Shown here: in pieces, positions 9,125 through 18,153 of the stretch
How the letters are laid out: every line of letters starts with the position of its first letter
Numbering within the stretch: position 1 is the stretch's first letter
NCBI GenBank assembly: GCA_938084675.1
Contig: CALKGM010000018.1
Coordinates: forward strand, 1-60,892
Origin: Candidatus Poseidoniaceae archaeon
Lineage (GTDB): Archaea > Thermoplasmatota > Poseidoniia > Poseidoniales > Poseidoniaceae
DNA length: 60,892 nucleotides
Direction: 5' to 3'
The notes under the pieces: generated by a model
Databases searched by the model: none
Told to the model about the DNA's origin: nothing
The model's input: only the letters and a program-made list of their open reading frames with translations
Translations under genes and position numbers: made by a program

Positions 9125-10321
9125 TCAAAGGACAAGAATACCCTGCCGTTGTGCGACAAGTAGTCCCAAAAAGATAAGGTAAAAGGAGATGAGAACGATG
9201 CCTTCCCAGCGCTTGAATTCGTATTGAGAACGCATCATACCGAGTGCAACCATGGTTCCAAGAATGGATGCGGGGATGATGAGATGCATGGCCAACGGAT
9301 ATCCTTCGGAGGTCAACGAAAGCGGGAAAACCATGGCGGCAAGTCCAACTGAAAGTAGCGGGTCTGTGATGTTAGAACCGATGAGAGCTCCGATGGCAAC
9401 GCCTTCACTTCGCTTTGCAGCCATGAAGGCGATGGTTAGTTCAGGCAGAGATGTTCCTAATCCTGAAACCGTAGTACCGACAACTGCATGTGGCACATTG
9501 AGTTCATAAGCCATATCACTAGCAATTTCAACCAGGTGATGAGCGGCAAAGAGAGCCAGGAGAAGACCGAGCGTCACCATTGCAATATACGAGGCAGTAG
9601 TCCAGTTTGACACACGTTCTACGACGCTCTCTTCTGTCATTTCCTCTCGCATAATTTCTTCACGATTCGATAATAACCAATAGATGTAAACGATGTAAAG
9701 GCTCACGAGAATGAATCCTTCAATACTGCTGAGTACACCCCCTGTATTCAGGAAAAAGGTGAGGAGAACAATGGATCCAAGCATGATGACTCCGTCTCTT
9801 TTAAGCCAAGATGGACGGATTTTCACGCCTCGGAACGTTACAACTACGCCGAGAATAAACGTGATTTGAACGAGAATGGAACCAAAGATTCCACCCAAGG
9901 CAAAGTCAGCAAATTGGGGGTCACCCGCTCGGAAACGCATATCAGCCGCAGAAGTGGTCGTCACCAAGATCTCAGGAAGCGATGTGCCTATCGAAACGAT
10001 GGTCAGCCCGATAACAACCTCTGGAAGGCCTGCCCGAAAAGCAAGGCCTTTGGCGCCTTCAATAAAAAAATCAGCAGATTTGATCAACAATGCCATGGCC
10101 AATACAAGAAGAGTGATTGATACTGGTATGCTGTCCAAATAGACCTCATCAATACCGGTATGAATCCCTACAAGGCCGAGGAATAGGGCTCCATTGATGA
10201 GAAGGGTGTTACTGAGGACCAACTGTGGAATGCCCATGACATTCTTCTCACCCCCCATGTGCCTTCCAAGCGAATACCCTTCTTGACCGTTCGCATTGTT
10301 GTCCTCATTGTATTGATGCAT
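9125..10321 (-). CDS. CaCA-family Ca2+/Na+ (cation/proton) antiporter
   Basis: An integral membrane exchanger of about 398 residues with the two inverted alpha-repeats of the CaCA superfamily. Each repeat carries GTSLPE: VSIGTSLPEILVTTTSA in the first half and VSGLGTSLPELTIAFMAA in the second. About ten membrane helices are visible, with an acidic cytosolic loop between the halves (SNREEIMREEMTEES). The length and dual GTSLPE motif resemble YrbG-type sodium/calcium exchangers. The start is uncertain: the ATG at 10321 leaves only 34 bp to the divergent aquaporin ATG, whereas in-frame ATGs at 10258 (GGAAGG just upstream) and 10237 would free space for promoters. Calcium export would fit a cell with many Ca2+-binding surface proteins. 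Confidence 0.92.
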   Translation of the reverse strand: MHQYNEDNNANGQEGYSLGRHMGGEKNVMGIPQLVLSNTLLINGALFLGLVGIHTGIDEVYLDSIPVSITLLVLAMALLIKSADFFIEGAKGLAFRAGLPEVVIGLTIVSIGTSLPEILVTTTSAADMRFRAGDPQFADFALGGIFGSILVQITFILGVVVTFRGVKIRPSWLKRDGVIMLGSIVLLTFFLNTGGVLSSIEGFILVSLYIVYIYWLLSNREEIMREEMTEESVVERVSNWTTASYIAMVTLGLLLALFAAHHLVEIASDMAYELNVPHAVVGTTVSGLGTSLPELTIAFMAAKRSEGVAIGALIGSNITDPLLSVGLAAMVFPLSLTSEGYPLAMHLIIPASILGTMVALGMMRSQYEFKRWEGIVLISFYLIFLGLLVAQRQGILVL

Positions 10322-10355
10322 AATGGTTTCAAGACGAGGGCAACTCGCCAAGAGC

Positions 10356-10982
10356 ATGAGCCGCCAAGCGTTCTTTGAATTTCTTGGCACTGCGCTGATG
10401 GTTGGGCTTGGCTGTGGCAGCATTTACTATGGAGCAAGCCACGGTTGGATTTCATTTACTTTCGCAGTCGCTGTGACGGTCGCTATTCTCTTGTTTGGAA
10501 ACCTAAGTGGAGCCCATATCAATCCCGCAGTGTCTATTGCTTTTTGGAGAGAAGGGAAACTCGAAAATGGACAGCTTCTGCTCTACATCGCTGGACAGAT
10601 GACTGGTGCACTTGCTGCAGCAATGATACTTGACGGAGCGGGTCCAACGGTTGTCGCATCGCACCTATCCCTCATGGAAGCGTTTGCTATTGAGGTGTCG
10701 ATCACTATGGTACTGATGCTCAGTATCTTTGTGGTTGTAAGGACAGAGCCTTCCATCGTTCTTCTCGCCGTATGGGTTGGAGTTACCGTTGGACTTCTTG
10801 CATACATTACAGGGCCAGCAACCGGTGCGAGTATGAATCCAGCACGAACCTTTGGCCCTAACCTTGTTTCTGGTTTGTGGCCGAGTTTGCTATTTTATGG
10901 AAGTTCTACTGTGCTTGGAGCCTGGTTTGCCTGTGACATCAAGCGACTTACCTTCCCAGAGAACAAAGAACTTCAGGATTGA
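10356..10982 (+). CDS. Aquaporin / major intrinsic protein channel
   Basis: A 208-residue channel with six helices and both half-helix NPA motifs: SGAHINPAVS (N56) and ATGASMNPARTFGP (N161). Thr rather than Asp follows NPAR, which argues against a classical glycerol facilitator. At the position of the pore-lining His of water-specific AqpZ there seems to be Ala (about A149), so the pore may be wider than a strict water channel. This is inferred by eye alignment only. I chose the ATG at 10356 (MSRQAFFEFLG) because the first helix follows directly; an upstream ATG at 10323 would add 11 residues. It is divergent from the exchanger and overlaps the convergent E1 gene by 10 bp. Confidence 0.93.
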   Translation: MSRQAFFEFLGTALMVGLGCGSIYYGASHGWISFTFAVAVTVAILLFGNLSGAHINPAVSIAFWREGKLENGQLLLYIAGQMTGALAAAMILDGAGPTVVASHLSLMEAFAIEVSITMVLMLSIFVVVRTEPSIVLLAVWVGVTVGLLAYITGPATGASMNPARTFGPNLVSGLWPSLLFYGSSTVLGAWFACDIKRLTFPENKELQD

Positions 10983-13576
10983 AACGATGCCCGAAGCATG
11001 GTGATGACGTACTCAAGAGAGGGTACAGTGTGGTTTTCCAACGGAGGTGAAAACGGAACAGGAGTATCCAATGCTCCGATGACGCAAGGAGCAGACTCAA
11101 GGTCGTAAAAGCACTCTTCCATAATCCGAGATTGTACGGTGTGACCGAGTCCGCCTGACCACTGACCCTCTTGGAGGATCACCAATCGGTTCGTTCGCTG
11201 GACTGATTGTATGCACGTTGCTGCATCAAAAGGAATGAGCGTTCTCAAATCTACAATCTCAACTTCAATGTCTTCCTTTGCAAGTGCTTCTGCAGCCTGC
11301 AAGGCAATGTGAACCATGGCTCCCCATGTTACGAGAGTAACATCACGGCCACCTCTGACGACATTCGCTTGACCGATGGCCAAGTCTTCTCCGGATTCAA
11401 TACGCTTCTTCACTGATTCAGTGTCCACATGTTGGTTGATGTTCATGCCCCAACCGGTCAGCCCACCTCGCAGACCGTAAAGTCCGATATGTTCGAGCAT
11501 CAATACAGGGTCAGGAAGGTGGGAGGCTTCAACAAGAAGGTCGTAAGCATCTTGAGGAGTCCCTGGAGCAAGAACGATGAGACCCGGGTCATTTGCAAAC
11601 CAAGATTCAATCATGTTTGCATGAAACGGTCCCGAACGTGTTCGAGCACCGAGAGGGATGCGCACGGTCATTGGACAATCAGCTCCCCAACGCCAGCGAA
11701 GCATTGAGGCGTTGTTGATGAGGGCATTGAATCCTAACGCTGCGAATCCTCCAAATTGAATTTCAACCATTGGACGCATTCCTGACAATGCGGCGCCGAC
11801 TCCAGTGTGAACAATCACGGCCTCACACAACGGCATGTCGACAAGTTTGTCTTCATGTCCAGCATTTTTCAAAGCCATATTCATTCCAAAAGCACCAGCA
11901 ACTTCCATGTCTTCTCCAATAAAGACACAGTCATCCCCGAAGGTTGTCGCAATATCCGCCATCGCTTGTTGGATGGCTCGGGCGTAGGTCCATCCCCCTT
12001 TTTCCGCATAAACGAGTTGGGTTTTACCAGGTTCCAAAGGACCTGCGACCGAGGGTTGACGCGTCGTGCCTTGGTATCGGTGTTGACGTTCCAAATGGGT
12101 GTCTGCATCATGAATCGAAGTTACACCTTTCGTTACGGTTTCTGGCTGAGGCCAATCCATTTCATCAAGAGCTGTTCGTGCACTATTGACACGCTCAAGT
12201 TCTTCCGCCTCCATAGAGGAGAGGGCATGTTCTTCAACGCCTAAGTCCAAGAGTAAATTTCTATGGTTTGGTATCGGGTCTTTTGCTTCCCAATAGGAAA
12301 GAAGGTCACGGTCTACGTAACCGGGAGGAGTTCCGCTAGGGTTTCCTAAATACAAATCATCGTGGTGATGGGCGTGACCGCAGCCACGCATGGTTTCCAC
12401 ATGAATTAGAGTTGGACCGCCACCGGCAAGAGAAAACTCGCGTGCGACAGCAGTTGATGCATGCCAGGCAGCGGGGTCTGAGCCGTCAATAGTCCATGAG
12501 GGAAAGCCCATTGCTTCTGCTTTATCCGCCCATAGTTCAACCCCCGACTGTTTCGCAGGTGGTGTATCAAGGGCTATCTGATTGTTCTGAAGGATGTAGG
12601 TGATGGGAAGACCTCGGGCACCTGCTAGATTCATGGCTTCCCAAAACTCTCCGCTGGACGAGGAACCCTCGCCTATGCAAGCGACATGAAACCTCTTGAG
12701 CCCCTTCCGCCAAGCGGCAAAAGCAAGCCCGGTCATCGTGACGCTAGCGATTGGAAGTGGTGCGGTCGGTGGAAGAACACCAACATGCCATGCACCGACG
12801 TGGAGGTCACGTCCGCCTGCATTATCCCAACCACCGTTTTGATTCGAGCCTGCTTTACCTAGATTCGCAGCCATCACGTCGAGGGCTGTATCACCCATTG
12901 CAAGGCCAAGACCGATATCTCGGATCATCGGAGCCACCAAGTCGCCCTCGTACCCTTGTCCGGGACGAGCGTCACGAGGTGCATCGGGCTGTCGATTGAG
13001 AGCAGTTGCAACCGCTACAACGCCTTCTTGCCATGTTGACCGGAATCCTTTGCCACCAAATGTTCCTCCGTCTGGAGTTTCAACTCCTTCTGTGAAGAGG
13101 TCTTTGAGAGAAGTGTCAAGGTAGCGTGTTCGGGTCATGTATCGCTGCCATTCCATGCGATGATTGACTGTAATCGCCATGTAATGAGCGAGACGGCGAA
13201 GCATCAAACGCATGTCGATGAGAAAATGTGTTCGGCGTCGTTCAAGCATAAGTTCCATGCTGCGTCGGGGGATGACTTCTCGCTCAAGTTCCTCTTTTAG
13301 AGTAGTTGTAGCTTGCTTCTTCATGCCTCGCTCAAGGCCGCTCAAGAACCGTTCCGAGAAGGTATGCCAAGATGGTCCTTCAAACTGATTCGGTTCGTTG
13401 CTGACCATGTGGTCCCAAACGTTAGCAACAAGGAAGAGGTGTGCATCATGTCGTTGTGCGACAAAAGAGAGTACTTCCGAACGAGCAGCATCTTGGACGA
13501 GCGGTTGAACGAAATTTAGCGGTTCTTCTGGAGTCCAAACGGCACCAAAAATTTGTGGTAGTTCACCTTGAGTCAT
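10973..13576 (-). CDS. Fused alpha-beta E1 of a 2-oxoacid (branched-chain type) dehydrogenase
   Basis: An 867-residue fusion of both E1 subunits, which decarboxylate a 2-oxoacid with thiamine diphosphate and pass the acyl group to lipoyl E2. The alpha half (about 170-440) has the ThDP motif GEGSSSSGEFWEAMNLAG ending in ILQNN (Glu replaces Asp of the usual GDG). It also has the phosphorylation-loop-like segment MRGCGHAHHHDD. The beta half (about 525-867) has FIGEDMEVAGAF, EIQFGGFAALGFN and the C-terminal VDLRTLIPFD typical of E1 beta. The first 160 residues are an extra helical domain I do not recognise. The segment VPRSMELM-like at 102-109 begins a basic helix. E2 and E3 are not in the window. 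A GGTGAGGTGG ribosome-binding site precedes the ATG. Confidence 0.93.
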   Translation of the reverse strand: MTQGELPQIFGAVWTPEEPLNFVQPLVQDAARSEVLSFVAQRHDAHLFLVANVWDHMVSNEPNQFEGPSWHTFSERFLSGLERGMKKQATTTLKEELEREVIPRRSMELMLERRRTHFLIDMRLMLRRLAHYMAITVNHRMEWQRYMTRTRYLDTSLKDLFTEGVETPDGGTFGGKGFRSTWQEGVVAVATALNRQPDAPRDARPGQGYEGDLVAPMIRDIGLGLAMGDTALDVMAANLGKAGSNQNGGWDNAGGRDLHVGAWHVGVLPPTAPLPIASVTMTGLAFAAWRKGLKRFHVACIGEGSSSSGEFWEAMNLAGARGLPITYILQNNQIALDTPPAKQSGVELWADKAEAMGFPSWTIDGSDPAAWHASTAVAREFSLAGGGPTLIHVETMRGCGHAHHHDDLYLGNPSGTPPGYVDRDLLSYWEAKDPIPNHRNLLLDLGVEEHALSSMEAEELERVNSARTALDEMDWPQPETVTKGVTSIHDADTHLERQHRYQGTTRQPSVAGPLEPGKTQLVYAEKGGWTYARAIQQAMADIATTFGDDCVFIGEDMEVAGAFGMNMALKNAGHEDKLVDMPLCEAVIVHTGVGAALSGMRPMVEIQFGGFAALGFNALINNASMLRWRWGADCPMTVRIPLGARTRSGPFHANMIESWFANDPGLIVLAPGTPQDAYDLLVEASHLPDPVLMLEHIGLYGLRGGLTGWGMNINQHVDTESVKKRIESGEDLAIGQANVVRGGRDVTLVTWGAMVHIALQAAEALAKEDIEVEIVDLRTLIPFDAATCIQSVQRTNRLVILQEGQWSGGLGHTVQSRIMEECFYDLESAPCVIGALDTPVPFSPPLENHTVPSLEYVITMLRASFQS

Positions 13577-13579
13577 AGC

Positions 13580-13589
13580 GCCACCTCAC
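13580..13589 (-). promoter_or_regulatory. Strong ribosome-binding site of the fused E1 gene
   Basis: On the minus strand it reads GGTGAGGTGG, ending 3 bases before the ATG at 13574-13576. It supports that start and shows that Shine-Dalgarno-led initiation is used here. Confidence 0.5.
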
Positions 13590-13652
13590 CCCTGCCATGG
13601 AGCGTTTCGTTTCAATACTATGTTTGGTTAACCTTCCAGAAGAAGCCGGAAA

Positions 13653-14912
13653 TTAATCTGTCCCTAAGCGTCGTTGCATCTCTGAATCGTAGCACTCATG
13701 AAGCATTTCTCTGTTTTTGAGCGTGATAAACAATGCCGCAGTGGCCGGTAGGGCGAGCACACCGAGGGCAAGTGCCCATGATTGGAATAGGTCGAAAACT
13801 GGACCCACCATAAGGGGGCCAAGGATGGTGCCTGCGGCCCAAGCTGTTCCAAATGCACCAAAAGCCAAACCAGGATTCCCTTCTCCAAGTGCTCTGTTTG
13901 TTGCAGTGTCAATGATTGGAAGCATGGGGATTTGGGCAGCAGCAATTGAAAATTGGAAGGCTCCGAGAAGCACAATCATTCCGAAAACAGCATTGTTGCC
14001 TGAAAACTTCCAGCCTACAAAACCTACTCCGAGTAATGAAACAACAACAACGGACCACCCGAGAATCATGTAACGAGTGGGCCCGTTCCGATCAACAAGT
14101 TTGCCCCAAATGAGAGAGCCAAGGCCTTGCATCAATACCATGACCAACAGCACACCACCAATTTCGGCTGAACCCAATCCCAGTGTATCGTCCAAAAACA
14201 ATGGAACTCCCGCCTCAAGAGCCCCTGTGGCGACGGTCGTGATAGCCAATAAGATCCCAACTCTAAGCAAGACTGGATCCGTGAAAAAAACCTTGACTGA
14301 AGCACCTCCAACGGAAGGCTCCTGTGCTTTTCCGATGGATGGACCTGCGTAAATAATTACAGGGACTACTGAAAACGTCACGAGAGCAAGGAAACCGAAG
14401 GCTAACGCTTCTCCCCAGGCAAAGAGAAGACCGCCGAAAACCGGGCCTAGCAGTCCCCCAATTGCGGCGATTCCGAGCAGCTTCCCCGCTTGTTCTCCAA
14501 ATCGTGTTGGCCAAAGTTGGGAGGCTGCGGCTAACCCTGCCGTCATGATCGTCGCCCCAGAAGCACCGTGAAGTAAACGAGCAAAGCACAGGGAAAGGAA
14601 AGGATGAGGCAACCATTCGTTCGTTGCCAACAAGTAGACTCCGCTCGAGAGGGTCAGCAAGATAAGGCTGGTCAAAATTGTCGTCCCCGCCCCGAATCGG
14701 TCGGTAATCCTCCCGGAGAGAGGGCCCATCAGAAACATAGGAACTGCCCACAAGGAGACGAGAAGTGTAGCTTGTGTAGCATTGATGTCAAACTGATTCT
14801 GCCAAGAAGGAAGAATAGGTACGATGAAAGCATATCCGAGAAAGTTGACGAAAAACGCAGCAATCAAGGCACGAAATGCAACCTTGTGCTGCGCCTCTAT
14901 AGAAGTCTTCAC
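13653..14912 (-). CDS. Major facilitator superfamily transporter
   Basis: A 419-residue protein with about 12 hydrophobic helices and the MFS motif A in the loop after helix 2 (GPLSGRITDRFGAG). A partial second copy follows in the C-terminal half (GKLVDRNGPTR). It resembles the drug/sugar efflux branch, but the substrate cannot be told. The GTG start at 14910-14912 overlaps the TGA stop of the upstream receiver-domain gene (GTGA, 4 bp). The two genes are therefore translationally coupled and probably work together. The 76-bp gap downstream separates it from the E1 gene. Confidence 0.9.
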   Translation of the reverse strand: MKTSIEAQHKVAFRALIAAFFVNFLGYAFIVPILPSWQNQFDINATQATLLVSLWAVPMFLMGPLSGRITDRFGAGTTILTSLILLTLSSGVYLLATNEWLPHPFLSLCFARLLHGASGATIMTAGLAAASQLWPTRFGEQAGKLLGIAAIGGLLGPVFGGLLFAWGEALAFGFLALVTFSVVPVIIYAGPSIGKAQEPSVGGASVKVFFTDPVLLRVGILLAITTVATGALEAGVPLFLDDTLGLGSAEIGGVLLVMVLMQGLGSLIWGKLVDRNGPTRYMILGWSVVVVSLLGVGFVGWKFSGNNAVFGMIVLLGAFQFSIAAAQIPMLPIIDTATNRALGEGNPGLAFGAFGTAWAAGTILGPLMVGPVFDLFQSWALALGVLALPATAALFITLKNREMLHECYDSEMQRRLGTD

Positions 14913-16123
14913 TCTTCTTCCTCCCGAGCAGGAAGAGCCTCCAAAACATCACCAGTCAAAGCGAGAGCATCCTCGATTTGCGTAAGGAGCGTTATGTCGG
15001 AAACGGCCCCAGGGCGCTTGAGCAAGTTAAGTAAGTCATGAACGAGTTCAGTTGTGAGTTGAGTCATCACAAGTGCTTCTGGGTCAATGTAAGATTGAGA
15101 ATCCTGTGTTAGGAGAGAAATAAATTCTGGCTCTTCGTCAAGAATACCGTCCATTTCCCCTTCTACCTGTGCCGCAATCTCTCGTGCTTGTTTTTCGAGA
15201 ATATCTTCCATTGACCCGCCAAGACCACCCTCTGAAGAGAGCTTGGGCTTTGCCCCTTCCGAGAGACTTGCCCCTTTACTAACGGAACGAAACGATGGAC
15301 CTTTGACAGCTTCTTTTGATGATTGCTCTTGCAGCCCTTCAGTGCCAACGAGGCGATTAAGAGCAAGACGAACCATCGTCGTTAGGTCTTCAGATGAAAG
15401 AAGTGGTTCCTCTTCCACCTCCCCCATTTCTACTTGGATGTCACGAACAAAATCATCATCAATGTTCCCTGCCTCTACCAATCTCCTCAGCATGGGAAGC
15501 GCCCATTGGCTGTCATTCATGGTCATTGAGACATCAAAACGTTGACCACCAAGCCCACCTCCCTGAGTGGGAGCTACTTCTGCCGGTGGGGCAACGAATT
15601 GTTTTGAGGCGTGGCGTTGCATTTGACCGATGAGTTGGTTCATGTCGATGGGTTTGCCAATTACTTCGGCTACACCAGCCATTGCAGCAGAAGAAAGAAA
15701 ATCCGGCGTGATCGTTCTGGAGAGGACAACGATACGAGTGCTGTTCCGAAATTTAGGATTGCTGTTCATCTTTTGACAGACATCAAGAACGCTCCCTTGG
15801 CTCCATTCACTTTCAAGCAAGATAACATCGGGAAAGGTTGCGATTGCTGTCGCTTCTGTTTGCCTCAATGTTGGTGTTCTGGTAACATCAAAACCTTCCC
15901 GCTGGAAGGTATTAGCGAGGAGGTCTCGGCGTCCTTGATTTTCATCGGCCACTATGATTTTTGCTATCGTTTCCCCCTCCTTGATTTGAGGAAGGGAGGC
16001 GCGCCTTTCAATATCACCCTCTAAATTTGAAATGTAGTCCGTGTTTTGCCAACTGCTCTCAAAACTCGTTGATGGAACGCTATTGAGCGAAATCTTCCTT
16101 AAACGATTGGTAAAGTCCCGCAT
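14909..16123 (-). CDS. Degenerate response-regulator receiver protein with acidic C-terminal region
   Basis: About 404 residues. A receiver (REC) fold occupies about residues 55-165. The acidic pair is present (VADENQ, D60/E61), as are the Ser/Thr switch position (VVLSRT, S135) and the conserved Lys (IGKPID, K157). The phospho-acceptor Asp is replaced by Glu (DVILLESEW, E104), with normal REC spacing of 43, 31 and 22 residues. Glu there often mimics the phosphorylated state, so the protein may be a kinase-independent pseudo-receiver. The rest (165-404) is acidic, partly low-complexity and not recognised; no DNA-binding output domain is seen. The start is uncertain: ATG at 16121-16123, or TTG at 16132, both against the divergent channel gene. 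Confidence 0.85.
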   Translation of the reverse strand: MRDFTNRLRKISLNSVPSTSFESSWQNTDYISNLEGDIERRASLPQIKEGETIAKIIVADENQGRRDLLANTFQREGFDVTRTPTLRQTEATAIATFPDVILLESEWSQGSVLDVCQKMNSNPKFRNSTRIVVLSRTITPDFLSSAAMAGVAEVIGKPIDMNQLIGQMQRHASKQFVAPPAEVAPTQGGGLGGQRFDVSMTMNDSQWALPMLRRLVEAGNIDDDFVRDIQVEMGEVEEEPLLSSEDLTTMVRLALNRLVGTEGLQEQSSKEAVKGPSFRSVSKGASLSEGAKPKLSSEGGLGGSMEDILEKQAREIAAQVEGEMDGILDEEPEFISLLTQDSQSYIDPEALVMTQLTTELVHDLLNLLKRPGAVSDITLLTQIEDALALTGDVLEALPAREEEE

Positions 16124-16124
16124 T

Positions 16125-16952
16125 ATGGCCAAGGTGGAATCAGTATCACAAGTCTCTAGAAAAGAGCGAATCCATCAGGTCATCTTCGAGGCGGATACCC
16201 CCTCAGGGAAATTTTTTGACATCGCTTTGCTCCTAGCCATTCTAGCATCAATCCTGACGGTTTCTTTGGAAAGCGTCGATTCTATTGATAAGGCGTATCA
16301 CTCGGAGTTACGACTTTTTGAGTGGGCAATTACCATCCTCTTTACCTTGGAATACCTCCTTCGCCTCTATTCAACAAAAAAGTCTCAGAAATATGCCACC
16401 TCCTTTTTTGGAATCATTGACTTAATTGCAATAATACCCACATACCTCAGTTTGATTATACCTGGTGCCCAAAGCCTCCTCATCGTTCGGGCACTGCGTT
16501 TACTTAGAATGTTCAGAGTTCTAAAACTAAGCAGATACATTGGAGAAGGAGAGGTTTTGTTTGAAGCCCTTTTACAATCAAGAACAAGAATCATCATCTT
16601 CCTATTCACAGTAACGATTCTTGGATTCATTTCTGGAGCAATGATGTATCTCTTGGAAGGGCCTACGAACGGCTTCACCTCAATACCTCAAAGCGTGTAC
16701 TGGTCACTAACAACAATTACAGGAACGGGATATGGAGATACGGTCCCTTCAACACCCATTGGTAAATTATTGGCTGTTGTGATCATGGTACTAGGATACA
16801 GCCTCATTATCGTCCCAACAGGAATCGTTTCATCTGAATTGATGAAATTGGGCGAGGTTGACACCCGTGCTTGTAGTTCATGTTCAAGGGACGGGCATGA
16901 CAGAAATGCAAAGCATTGCAAGTACTGTGGAGATGTGCTACGAGTCACTTGA
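16125..16952 (+). CDS. Voltage-gated potassium channel with C-terminal zinc ribbon
   Basis: A 275-residue six-helix channel subunit. S1 begins near residue 31. S4 carries regularly spaced Arg (VRALRLLRMFRVLKLSR, about 121-137) as voltage sensor. The pore loop contains the K+ filter TTITGTGYGD (TGYGD at 201-205). S6 follows at about 212-235. The tail ends in a CxxC...CxxC pair (C250, C253, C265, C268), probably a zinc ribbon. The N-terminal ERIHQVIFEADTPSGKFFD is typical of prokaryotic Kv-type channels and supports this ATG. The start lies 1 bp from the start chosen for the divergent receiver gene. The stop overlaps the convergent MoeB-like gene by 8 bp. Confidence 0.94.
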   Translation: MAKVESVSQVSRKERIHQVIFEADTPSGKFFDIALLLAILASILTVSLESVDSIDKAYHSELRLFEWAITILFTLEYLLRLYSTKKSQKYATSFFGIIDLIAIIPTYLSLIIPGAQSLLIVRALRLLRMFRVLKLSRYIGEGEVLFEALLQSRTRIIIFLFTVTILGFISGAMMYLLEGPTNGFTSIPQSVYWSLTTITGTGYGDTVPSTPIGKLLAVVIMVLGYSLIIVPTGIVSSELMKLGEVDTRACSSCSRDGHDRNAKHCKYCGDVLRVT

Positions 16953-18114
16953 TGATTTCATCAGGTGCTGCTGACTTCCAAGCAATGATTCCACCGTCAA
17001 GGTTGTACAATCGTGTCGCATCGTATCCAGACTGGATCATGCTCATCGCAGCGAGTTGAGAACGCATCCCGCTGCGACAGTAGACGAGTATATCTCTGTC
17101 GTTAGGGATTTGTTCTAGAACACTACCGACTTGGTCGTGGGGCACTTGCAGGTCGCATGATGCAGCATGTGCTTCGTTGTATTCACCATCCGAGCGAACA
17201 TCAAGAATAAACGGAGACCATCCGGTTGAGCGTCGTTGCAGCACATCGGTGATGGAAATGTGGTTGAACATGTTCTTGCTCACGTGGGCTTCCTGTTTTT
17301 CAATGTCTCCTTGGATTGAACTGTCTTCAAGAGAACACCACTCCGAATCTGCAAACATAGCAGATGCGAGGCTCAAATCAATGATTTCCGCACGTTCCTT
17401 ATCTTGCTCAAACGATAATTGAGTGAACGACATCGTTGTTGCATCATAAATCAGCAACCGACCCGAGAGGGCTACATTGAGTCCAAGTAAGAGTTTGATT
17501 GCCTCTGTTGCTTGAAGCAATCCGATGACTCCTGGAAGAACACCAAACACACCTGCTTCTTCACAACTTGGAACTGCGTTGGGGGGTGGAGGCTCAGGGA
17601 AAAGATCCCGATAAGACGGCCCACCCTGATACCCGAATACAGAAACTTGTCCTTCAAATTGGAAGATGGAACCATAGACCCAAGGTATTCCTTTCAACCC
17701 ACATGCATCATCGATAAGGTATCGCGTTGGAATGTTATCGGTACCGTCGATGACAAGGTCCCATCCCATCTCAAGTAATTGCATGGCATTCCCTGGATTG
17801 AAACGTGTTTGGAATGCTGTGACTTTGACACCTGCATCCAATGCATGTAAGCGCTTTTTAGCAGATTCAACTTTAGGAGTCCCAACGCTTTCCGAGGTAT
17901 GAAGAATTTGACGTTGAAGGTTTGAAAGGTCAACGACATCATCATCCACCAAACCAAGATGACCAACGCCAGCGGCAGCGAGGTAAAGGGCTGCAGGGGA
18001 GCCCAAACCTCCTGCGCCGATGATGAGGATACTGGCATCGACCAGCCTTTGTTGACCCTCAATCCCTACATTGGGTAGAGAAAGGTGCCGTGCATGACGC
18101 TGGAGGTCAACCAT
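16945..18114 (-). CDS. moeB: MoeB/ThiF-type E1-like adenylyltransferase fused to rhodanese
   Basis: A 389-residue protein of MoeZ/MOCS3 architecture. The N-terminal adenylation domain has the ATP loop GAGGLGSPAALYLAAAG, NLQRQILH and DGTDNIPTR, plus the catalytic Cys in PSCEEAGVFGVLPG. The zinc-binding CxxC pairs of E. coli MoeB are absent, as in the MoeZ type. The C-terminal rhodanese domain (about 275-389) has the active-site loop YCRSGMRS. Such proteins adenylate the C-terminal Gly of ubiquitin-like sulfur carriers (MoaD, SAMP) and supply sulfur for molybdopterin and thiolated tRNA. It fits the Mog and XdhC/MocA genes elsewhere in the window. TrxB, 39 bp upstream on the same strand, could maintain its redox state. 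Confidence 0.92.
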   Translation of the reverse strand: MVDLQRHARHLSLPNVGIEGQQRLVDASILIIGAGGLGSPAALYLAAAGVGHLGLVDDDVVDLSNLQRQILHTSESVGTPKVESAKKRLHALDAGVKVTAFQTRFNPGNAMQLLEMGWDLVIDGTDNIPTRYLIDDACGLKGIPWVYGSIFQFEGQVSVFGYQGGPSYRDLFPEPPPPNAVPSCEEAGVFGVLPGVIGLLQATEAIKLLLGLNVALSGRLLIYDATTMSFTQLSFEQDKERAEIIDLSLASAMFADSEWCSLEDSSIQGDIEKQEAHVSKNMFNHISITDVLQRRSTGWSPFILDVRSDGEYNEAHAASCDLQVPHDQVGSVLEQIPNDRDILVYCRSGMRSQLAAMSMIQSGYDATRLYNLDGGIIAWKSAAPDEIIK

Positions 18115-18153
18115 GAACCTGCCAGAAGAGCCACTTTGATGAAGGCACCGCCA

